Shown here: positions 58,101 to 64,000 of the stretch, piece after piece | Position numbering within the stretch: the first letter of the stretch is position 1 | How the letters are laid out: each line of letters opens with the position of its first letter | From: Micromonospora endolithica | GTDB taxonomy: Bacteria > Actinomycetota > Actinomycetes > Mycobacteriales > Micromonosporaceae | Direction: 5' to 3' | NCBI RefSeq assembly: GCF_003626595.1 | Contig: NZ_RBAK01000007.1 | Location: forward strand, 1 to 64,000 | DNA length: 64,000 bases | Program-made: the position numbers and the translations under genes | Notes under the pieces: generated by a model | What the model was told of the DNA's origin: nothing | The model's input: the letters and a program-made list of their open reading frames with translations, nothing else | Databases searched by the model: none

Positions 58101-58142
58101 GTATCAGATGCCTGATACCGTGAGTATCAGTTAACTGATACT
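58101..58142. promoter_or_regulatory. Two MarR-type operators (TATCAG...CTGATA)
   Basis: Site 1, 58101-58118: GTATCAG-ATGC-CTGATAC with perfect 7-base arms. Site 2, 58123-58142: a perfect 20-base palindrome AGTATCAGTTAACTGATACT. Site 2 ends directly at the AGGAGG of the membrane protein gene, so binding would block that gene and probably marR itself. -10-like TATCAG sequences lie within the sites. Confidence 0.85.
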
Positions 58143-58152
58143 AGGAGGCCTC

Positions 58153-58722
58153 ATGTCTGGCACCACGACCGACCCGACCGGATCGGCGCTGCTCCGATCC
58201 ACCCGGGTGCTCACCCTGGTGGCGGCGCTCTGTCTCGCCGTGCAGCTCTTCGGAAACCTGTACGAGGAACTCGTCAGCAACGTCGCCGTCCTCGCCCGGC
58301 CGCAGCCCGGCGAGGCAGTGGGTGCCCTGGACGCCGGCAGCCCGCTGTACTACTACCTGCCCTGGGCCCCGGTCGGGGTGATCCTGGTCGCCGTGCTCGC
58401 CCACCGGATGGCCGTCCGTGGCGCGCCGGGCTGGGTGGTTCGCCGGTTGCGGCTCGCCCTGGCCGCCCTGGCCGTCGCGGTGGCGGCGAAGGCATTGCTG
58501 ATCTCCTCAGTGAACCCGCGCTTCCGGGACCCGGCCGAGGAGGCCGCAACGTTGCGGGAACTGGCGGTCGTCTGGGCCGGTGTCAACGGGGTGGCGATCG
58601 TCGCCGTGGCCGTCGCGCTGACGCTGTTGCTGTCCTGGCGTGCTCGAGTCGCCGACCACGGCGTCTCCGGCCCGGCCCGACCGGCCGCCCCGCTCGTCGG
58701 CGTGAGCGCGCCCTCGTCCTGA
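58153..58722 (+). CDS. DUF1772-like four-helix membrane protein
   Basis: 189 residues; AGGAGG (58143-58148) before the ATG. Four transmembrane helices: LTLVAALCLAVQLFGNLYEEL, WAPVGVILVAVLAHRM, LALAALAVAVAAKALLISS and GVNGVAIVAVAVALTLLLSW. The pattern, with NLYEE after the first helix, resembles the DUF1772/anthrone-oxygenase-like group. MarR-controlled. Function unknown, possibly redox or small-molecule related. Confidence 0.75.
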   Translation: MSGTTTDPTGSALLRSTRVLTLVAALCLAVQLFGNLYEELVSNVAVLARPQPGEAVGALDAGSPLYYYLPWAPVGVILVAVLAHRMAVRGAPGWVVRRLRLALAALAVAVAAKALLISSVNPRFRDPAEEAATLRELAVVWAGVNGVAIVAVAVALTLLLSWRARVADHGVSGPARPAAPLVGVSAPSS

Positions 58723-58740
58723 GCCAGCCCCGGTCCTCAC

Positions 58741-58817
58741 CCCGCGATCCCGCACTTTCGGTTGTTGAAGTGCGCCTTGGATCCCTCCTGTTGCGGGACA
58801 AGTGCAAGATCGCGGGG
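58741..58817. repeat. Intergenic palindromic repeat (GATCTTGCACTT family)
   Basis: CCCGCGATCCCGCACTTTC (58741-58759) pairs imperfectly with ACAAGTGCAAGATCGCGGGG (58798-58817). The right arm, read on the other strand, starts CCCCGCGATCTTGCACTTG, very close to the left arm at 141. It lies between convergent genes. Confidence 0.65.
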
Positions 58818-58834
58818 CGGGGGGAGCGGGTGGG

Positions 58835-61273
58835 TCAGATCGGGTAGGTGCGGGCCACGGCGAGCATTTCGGAGCTGTGCGAGCCGACCACGCCCACGTC
58901 GGGCGGGCGGGGGCGGAAGCCGGGGAGGGCGTCCAGGCCGTCGCTGGCGTCCATCACGCGTACCGCGACCTGGCCGGCCTTCGGCGTGAGCGTGAGGGTC
59001 ACCTCGACGCCCTCGGCGGGCGGGGCGTGGAAGACCACCCCGAATCCCCAGCGGCCCGCGCGTGGCTCGACCGGGACGGACCGGCCGGCCACCTCGGCAC
59101 GCAGCACGGTCGCGGTGCCGGTGTCCACGTGCAGGGTGGTCAGCCGGACCGCGCGCTGCGGGGTGAGCCGCAGCCGCAGGGTGCGGTCCGCCCCAGCGGT
59201 GGTGTCGGCGAGCACGTCCAGCTTCGGCGCCGGCAGGTCGGCCGCCTGCGCCGGGCCGGACAGCAGGTCGTCGTCGCCGATCCCGGGGAACTCGTCGGCG
59301 ACCGACCCGGAGGAGCCGACCGACCCCGGGGAGTCGACGTAGGTGTCGGTCCAGGGCTGCGGGTCGGACTCGTGGCTGAGCCAGCGGGCCTGGCCGGTGC
59401 CGGCGTCCAGCGCGTACATCAGGTGGGTGGGCACCGGGTGCGCGGCGTCGAACCGGTCCACGGCCAGCCCGACCCCGGCGAACACCACCGCCGCGAGACC
59501 GGCCGCGACGGCCGGCAGCGCGCCGAGCCGGCGGGCCCGCAACGCGACCAGGCCGCGCTGGCCGCCGGCCTGCGGGTGCAGCAGGTCGACCACGGGCAGG
59601 GCGGCCAGGCCGAGCAGCACCGTGAACAGCGCGGCCACCCCGCCCATCGCCATGCCGAGCGCGGGGAAGAGCAGCACCACGGTCGGCAGCAGGATCAGCA
59701 CGGCCACCGCGCCGGCCAGGGTCACCGCGACCACCGGCCACGGGCCGTCGATCCGGGTGGCCAGCGCCGCCAGCCCGGCCGCCGCGCCGGCCAGGGCGGG
59801 AAGGGTCGCCAGGTACGCGCCGCCGGGCACCAGCACCGCGAGCAGCACCCCGAACACGGCCAGCCAGGCCAGCCCGCCGATCGCCAGGGCGGCCGGGCCG
59901 ATCCGACGGCGGGTCAGCGCGTACCAGCTGAACAGGACGGTGGCGGCGAGCGCCACCACGGCCAGCCGGTACCAGGTCGGCCGGTACGGGTCGAGCAGTT
60001 CGGCGTAGCCGGGTCGCAGCGCGGTGATCGCGGTCCACAGCAGGTACGCGCCCAGCGGGGCGAGCAGCACCGGCACCAGCGCCAGGCCGAAGCCGGCGAG
60101 GAGGCGGCCGGTGGTGGTGCGTCCCCGCCGCCGGGCGAGCCAGCCCAGGGCGACCACGCCGGCCAGCGCCAGCAGGGCCAGCGGCAGGGTGAGCCAGCCG
60201 GGGTAGCGGACCAGGCCGCCGAGGAGCGGGAAGTACGTCGAGTCGTGCCCCGCCGCCAGGGTGTCCAGGTCGACCCGGCCGAACTCACGGGCCAGGCCGA
60301 GCGCGTTGTCGCCGTGGTGCTGGAGGCTGGCCCGGTCCATCGAGGCGGGGGTGTCCAGCGGGGTGTGATAGATCGCCCCGCCGTCGATGTAGGCCGAGTT
60401 CAGCCCGACGAAGCCGTTCTCGGCCAGGAACGCGGTGAAGTCGGTGTCGTTCGGCAGGGCCCGGTAGATCTCCACCGCGAACGAGGTGCCGACCGGGTGC
60501 GGTGCGGCGCGGCCGAAGACGTCCACCAGGGCGGCGTTGTCCCGGGACGTCTCGAACATGATCACCGGGCCGGTGGAGCCGCGCGCCTCCAGGTTCAGCA
60601 CCACGCCGCCGTCGGCGGCCAGCGGGTGGCTGGAGGCGAACGCGGACGCGCCGCACAGGCACGCCTCCTCGGCGTCGGTGAGCACCAGGACCACGTCGTT
60701 GCGGGGCCGGGGGCCGGTGGTCAACGCGCGGGCCACCTCCAGGATCGCCGAGGTGCCGGCCGCGTCGTCGTTGCCGCCCGGCCCGGACTGCACCGAGTCG
60801 TAGTGCGCCACCAGGAACACCTTGCCGGTGGGATCGGTCCCGGGGACCGTGGCGACCACGTTGCGGACCCGGGCCAGGGTCGCCCCGCCGGCCGCGCCGG
60901 AGAGCTGCCCGGCCTCCGGCGCCACGGTGTCCTGCACCTCGGGGGACAGCCCGAGGCCGCGCAGGACGCCGACGATGTGCTCGCGTACCTGGTCGTTGGC
61001 GGGGCTGCCGGCCACGTGCGGACGGGCCGCGATCACCTTGACGTGCTCGTACGCCCGGGCCGCGCTGAACTCGCCCGGCGGTGCGTCGGCCGGCCGCGGT
61101 GCGGGAGGGCGCAGGTCGAGCAGGGTGCCGGCGCCGACGGCGACCAGCGCGACCAGCGCGGCCAGCGCCGCGACCAGCCGGCGGCGCGGCCGGGCGAGCG
61201 CGCGGTCCGCGGCCGGTACGCGGGATGTCGGACCGGCCGGCGCGCGGTCGGCCGGAATGGGTGGTGCGCCCAC
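58835..61273 (-). CDS. M28-family zinc peptidase with C-terminal membrane domain
   Basis: 812 residues; GTG start at 61273. One transmembrane helix near residue 35 (RLVAALAALVALVAVGAGTLL) exports the catalytic domain. This domain carries the M28 zinc ligands and catalytic Glu: VFLVAHYDSV (His, Asp), GNDDAAGTSAILEVAR (Asp), VLTDAEEACLCGA (catalytic Glu pair), LPNDTDFTAF and YHTPLDTP (His). Eight or so further helices (about 395-610) and an extracytoplasmic C-domain follow, the layout of ER/vacuolar-type M28 aminopeptidases and their actinobacterial relatives. It should cleave peptides at the outer membrane face. Confidence 0.9.
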   Translation of the reverse strand: MGAPPIPADRAPAGPTSRVPAADRALARPRRRLVAALAALVALVAVGAGTLLDLRPPAPRPADAPPGEFSAARAYEHVKVIAARPHVAGSPANDQVREHIVGVLRGLGLSPEVQDTVAPEAGQLSGAAGGATLARVRNVVATVPGTDPTGKVFLVAHYDSVQSGPGGNDDAAGTSAILEVARALTTGPRPRNDVVLVLTDAEEACLCGASAFASSHPLAADGGVVLNLEARGSTGPVIMFETSRDNAALVDVFGRAAPHPVGTSFAVEIYRALPNDTDFTAFLAENGFVGLNSAYIDGGAIYHTPLDTPASMDRASLQHHGDNALGLAREFGRVDLDTLAAGHDSTYFPLLGGLVRYPGWLTLPLALLALAGVVALGWLARRRGRTTTGRLLAGFGLALVPVLLAPLGAYLLWTAITALRPGYAELLDPYRPTWYRLAVVALAATVLFSWYALTRRRIGPAALAIGGLAWLAVFGVLLAVLVPGGAYLATLPALAGAAAGLAALATRIDGPWPVVAVTLAGAVAVLILLPTVVLLFPALGMAMGGVAALFTVLLGLAALPVVDLLHPQAGGQRGLVALRARRLGALPAVAAGLAAVVFAGVGLAVDRFDAAHPVPTHLMYALDAGTGQARWLSHESDPQPWTDTYVDSPGSVGSSGSVADEFPGIGDDDLLSGPAQAADLPAPKLDVLADTTAGADRTLRLRLTPQRAVRLTTLHVDTGTATVLRAEVAGRSVPVEPRAGRWGFGVVFHAPPAEGVEVTLTLTPKAGQVAVRVMDASDGLDALPGFRPRPPDVGVVGSHSSEMLAVARTYPI

Positions 61274-61314
61274 GGTGACTCCTCGGGGGGTGGGGGCGGG
61301 GCAGCGGTCGTGTT

Positions 61315-62643
61315 GTGTGCGACCGTTGTCTAATACAGGATCAGCAGGGCACTCGGAAGGAGCCCGTCATCACCAGCGATCTCCCGCGTCTCGCGGCGGT
61401 GACCCGGCCGCACCGGGGGACCGGCCCTGCCGGTCCCTCTGTCGTGCCGTACCCGCACGGCGGCCTGGGACGTCACCTCAGCCTGCCTCCGGGTGAGCGG
61501 CTGCGGGTGCTGCTGGTCGAGGACGACGAGGGGGACGCCTTCCTGGTCGGCGAGTTGCTCGCCGAGACCAACTCGATGATCGACCTGCTGGTGGCGACGA
61601 GCCTGAGCGAGGCCCGGCAGCGGGTGATGGGCGTCGACTGCGTGCTGCTCGACCTCGGCCTGCCCGACGCGCAGGGCCTGGACGGGCTGCGTCAGGTCCT
61701 GGAGATGGCCAGCGGTGCGGCGGTCTGCGTGCTCACCGGGCGCTCCGACGAGCACCTGGGCATCGTCGCGGTCGCCGAGGGCGCGCAGGACTATCTGGTC
61801 AAGGGCCAGGTCGACGGGGTGCTGCTGACCCGGGCGCTGCGCTACGCGGTGGAACGCAAGCGTGCCGACGAGAACGCCCGCCGGTTGCGTGAGGTGGAGT
61901 TACGCCAGGCCGAGTCCGCCCGCCTGGAGCGGGGCCTGCTGCCGCAGCCGCTGATGTCGACCGATCAGGTCGCGGTGCACACCTTCTACCGGCCCGGCCG
62001 GCACGCCGCCCTGATCGGCGGGGACTTCTACGACGTGGTGCAGACCCGTCCCGACCGGCTCGACCTGATCGTCGGCGACGTCTGCGGCCACGGCGTCGAC
62101 GAGGCGGCGCTCGGCGTCGAGCTGCGGGTGGCCTGGCGGGCGCTGATCCTGGCCGGGGTACCCGACGACGAGGTGCTGCCGGCGCTGGAGCAGGTGCTGA
62201 TGAGCGAGCGGCGGCTCCAGGAGATCTTCGCGACCGTCGCCACCGCCCGGCTCGACCTGGACGACAACCGGGCCACCGTCCGGCTCGCCGGGCACCCGCC
62301 GCCGCTGCTGCTCGCCGGTGGCACGGTGGTGCCGGTCCCGGCGCCCGGCGGCCTGCTGCTGGGCGTCCGACCCCGCCGACCCGTGGCCTACGACCTGGAG
62401 TTCGACAGCGATGACTGGTCCCTGCTGATGTACACCGACGGCCTGATCGAGGGGCGGGTGGGCGAGAGCGACGAGCGGCTCGACGTGCCCGGCCTGTCCG
62501 GCCTGCTGTCCGAGCCGGCGAACCACGCGGTGCCGCTGTCCGAGCTGCCCGCCTGGCTGGTCGGGCGGGCGGAGCAGATCAACGGGGGACCGCTCGCTGA
62601 CGACGTCGCCATGCTGCTGGTCAGCCGGGGCGGTGGCCGGTGA
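61315..62643 (+). CDS. Response-regulator / SpoIIE-type PP2C phosphatase
   Basis: Frame of 442 residues from GTG 61315; true start uncertain (GTG 61399 or 61444 also possible). The best ribosome site, GGAAGGAG at 61355-61362, is followed six bases later only by an in-frame ATC. A receiver domain (RVLLVEDDEGDAFLV; CVLLDLGLPDAQGLDGL with the phospho-Asp; VLTGRSDE; DYLVKGQVDG) precedes a short coiled coil and a PP2C/SpoIIE domain (GGDFYDVV; LIVGDVCGHGVDEAAL; MYTDGLIEGR; DDVAMLLV). Likely a phosphorylation-gated phosphatase acting on an anti-sigma-antagonist. Overlaps the kinase gene (GTGA). Confidence 0.9.
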   Translation: MCDRCLIQDQQGTRKEPVITSDLPRLAAVTRPHRGTGPAGPSVVPYPHGGLGRHLSLPPGERLRVLLVEDDEGDAFLVGELLAETNSMIDLLVATSLSEARQRVMGVDCVLLDLGLPDAQGLDGLRQVLEMASGAAVCVLTGRSDEHLGIVAVAEGAQDYLVKGQVDGVLLTRALRYAVERKRADENARRLREVELRQAESARLERGLLPQPLMSTDQVAVHTFYRPGRHAALIGGDFYDVVQTRPDRLDLIVGDVCGHGVDEAALGVELRVAWRALILAGVPDDEVLPALEQVLMSERRLQEIFATVATARLDLDDNRATVRLAGHPPPLLLAGGTVVPVPAPGGLLLGVRPRRPVAYDLEFDSDDWSLLMYTDGLIEGRVGESDERLDVPGLSGLLSEPANHAVPLSELPAWLVGRAEQINGGPLADDVAMLLVSRGGGR

Positions 62644-64000
62644 GCCTCGGCGCCAACGACTGGACGCTGCGGCGGCGGGTGGCCCTGCTGCTGACCGTCG
62701 TCACCCTGATCCTGATCGGCCTGGCCGGTGCGGCCGCCGCCGTCGCGGCGCAGAACCGGTCCCAGATCGACACCGTTCTCAACCAGACCGGCCCGCTGCG
62801 GGTGCAGGGCCAGGAGTTGCTGAACGCCCTGCTGGACCAGGAGACCGGGATCCGCGGTTACGCGGTCAGCGGCGATCGGAAGGACCTGGCCCCGTACGAC
62901 GCCGGGCGCGATCTGGAGCGTCAACGGATGGCCTCGATGCGGGCGCTGGTGGCCGACTTCCCGGCCGTCGACGACGAACTCGCGGCGGTGCAGAGCCAGT
63001 CGACGCGGTGGCGGGAGACCGTCGCCGTCCCGGTCATCGAGGCGACCGAGCGGGAGGGGCCGGCCGCCGGGCAGGCCCTGGTCGACGACCGGGCCCGCCA
63101 GGAGTTCGACCAGGTCCGCGCCGCCGCCGACGCCCTGCAGCGGGAGATCCTGCGAGCCCGTAACGACGCCGCGGCCGACGTCCGGAGCAGCAGCAACCTG
63201 CTCGCCGTCCTGCTGATCGTGGCCGCCGCCGTGGTGGCGCTCGCCGGCATCGCGCTGGTGCTGTCGCTGGAGCGGATGGTGATCCGCCCGCTCACCGCGC
63301 TCGCCGGCCAGGTGCGGGAGGTGGCCGAGGGGGACTACCAGCACCGGATCACCGGCTCGGGCCCGCCGGAGTTCGTCCACCTCAGCGACGACGTGGACGC
63401 CATGCGCCGCAAGATCGCCCGGGACCTCGCCGAGGTACGCGAGGCGCGCGAGCGGATCGAGTGGGTCAACAGCCAGCTCCAGAAGCAGGCCGAGGAGCTG
63501 ACCCGGTCCAACCGTGACCTGGAACAGTTCGCGTACGTCGCCTCGCACGACCTCCAGGAGCCGCTGCGCAAGGTGGCGAGCTTCTGCCAGCTGCTCCAGC
63601 GCCGCTACGCCGGGCAGCTCGACGAGCGGGCCGACCAGTACATCGCGTTCGCCGTCGACGGCGCGCAGCGGATGCAGCGCCTGATCAACGACCTGCTCGC
63701 GTTCTCCCGGATCGGTCGGCTCACCACCGGCTTCACCGAGGTCGACCTGAACAAGGTGATGGGCGACGTGGCCGGGCAGACCGAGGCCGCCCGGCAGTAC
63801 GCCGACGCCGAGCTGACCTGGGGCGAGTTGCCGGTCATCCGGGGCGAGGAACCGTTGCTGACCAACCTGCTCGCCAACCTGGTGAGCAATTCGGTCAAGT
63901 TCCGCCGGCCGGACGTACCGCCGAAGGTGCACGTCTCCGCCCGGCTGGTCGGCGACGAGTGGGAGATCAGCTGCGCGGACAACGGCATCGGGATCGAACC
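62640..64000 (+). CDS. CHASE3/HAMP sensor histidine kinase (3' end beyond window)
   Basis: At least 453 residues from the GTG at 62640; runs off the window with the frame open. Helix 1 (VALLLTVVTLILIGLAGAAAAV), then a CHASE3-like outer domain (LLNALLDQETGIRGYAVSGD), helix 2 (LLAVLLIVAAAVVALAGIALVL), HAMP (PLTALAGQVREVAEGDY) and a coiled coil. HisKA has SNRDLEQFAYVASHDLQEPLRKV with the phospho-His, and the HATPase N box is LLTNLLANLVSNSVKFRRP; the frame ends in DNGIGIEP (G1). This type of kinase is usually found with receiver-SpoIIE phosphatases, so it probably phosphorylates the upstream gene product. Confidence 0.93.
   Translation, partial: MSLGANDWTLRRRVALLLTVVTLILIGLAGAAAAVAAQNRSQIDTVLNQTGPLRVQGQELLNALLDQETGIRGYAVSGDRKDLAPYDAGRDLERQRMASMRALVADFPAVDDELAAVQSQSTRWRETVAVPVIEATEREGPAAGQALVDDRARQEFDQVRAAADALQREILRARNDAAADVRSSSNLLAVLLIVAAAVVALAGIALVLSLERMVIRPLTALAGQVREVAEGDYQHRITGSGPPEFVHLSDDVDAMRRKIARDLAEVREARERIEWVNSQLQKQAEELTRSNRDLEQFAYVASHDLQEPLRKVASFCQLLQRRYAGQLDERADQYIAFAVDGAQRMQRLINDLLAFSRIGRLTTGFTEVDLNKVMGDVAGQTEAARQYADAELTWGELPVIRGEEPLLTNLLANLVSNSVKFRRPDVPPKVHVSARLVGDEWEISCADNGIGIE

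Overview
The window comes from the chromosome of a very GC-rich actinomycete, most likely Micromonosporaceae (Micromonospora-like). The signs are near-universal G/C third codon positions, frequent GTG starts, start-stop overlaps of the ATGA/GTGA type, probable leaderless promoters, a BldN-type developmental sigma factor, and a gene order matching the conserved actinobacterial block known in Mycobacterium tuberculosis as Rv0500A-Rv0512.

Layout. 1-301: a broken mechanosensitive channel fragment with a GGTCCC microsatellite and a palindromic repeat. 302-5821: a membrane-anchored metallopeptidase-like protein, then an adaptor / ATPase / FtsX efflux operon of the MacAB type. 5969-8873: small HTH protein, 33-residue ribosomal protein bS22, NAD-dependent epimerase-like protein and acyltransferase. 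8886-15257: SerB1-like HAD protein, an RsbN-like (DUF5667) protein and its BldN-like ECF sigma factor, an AMP-binding ligase, a glutaredoxin-like protein and a HAD phosphatase. 15226-17662: a NarL-type two-component pair. 17990-23839: the redox sensor gene rex with its own ROP operator, in one run with hemA-hemC-hemD-hemB. This couples NADH/NAD+ sensing to tetrapyrrole synthesis. 23833-25529: an ECF sigma factor with a membrane-anchored partner.

25530-40054 holds an XRE regulator behind two tandem DnaA boxes, a secreted ExeM/NucH nuclease, a double-GNAT acetyltransferase, a membrane-anchored lytic transglycosylase, an FmdB zinc ribbon, a large cyclase-like/STAND/TPR protein, a secreted phospholipase A2, a secreted GH10-like hydrolase and an amino acid permease. 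40058-47001 is an arabinan/arabinoside utilisation locus: GH51 arabinofuranosidase, sugar-binding lipoprotein, two ABC permeases (one split by a frameshift), a GH43 lipoprotein, and a divergent LacI regulator with tandem operators. 47158-51660 holds a BON-methyltransferase fusion, a small protein, an ABC-F ATPase, a polyphosphate-glucokinase-like ROK protein, a TPR protein and an Smr protein.

51647-57586 looks like a degraded genomic island. It begins at the 3' end of the Smr gene and ends with a 14-bp direct repeat of that gene end. Inside are a pentapeptide-repeat membrane protein, a DUF4760-like membrane protein, small orphan genes, a frameshifted IS110 element with a possible bridge RNA leader, and a frameshifted orphan gene; no integrase is left. 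After the island come a MarR regulator with two palindromic operators and its DUF1772-like target, a large M28 peptidase, and an overlapping response-regulator/SpoIIE phosphatase and CHASE3 histidine kinase pair that runs off the window.

Several intergenic gaps carry short palindromic elements. One pair (40001 and 49981) is clearly a repeated family in opposite orientation; a second family built around a GATCTTGCACTT-like core occurs at 141, 17933 and 58741. No tRNA, rRNA or CRISPR array was seen.
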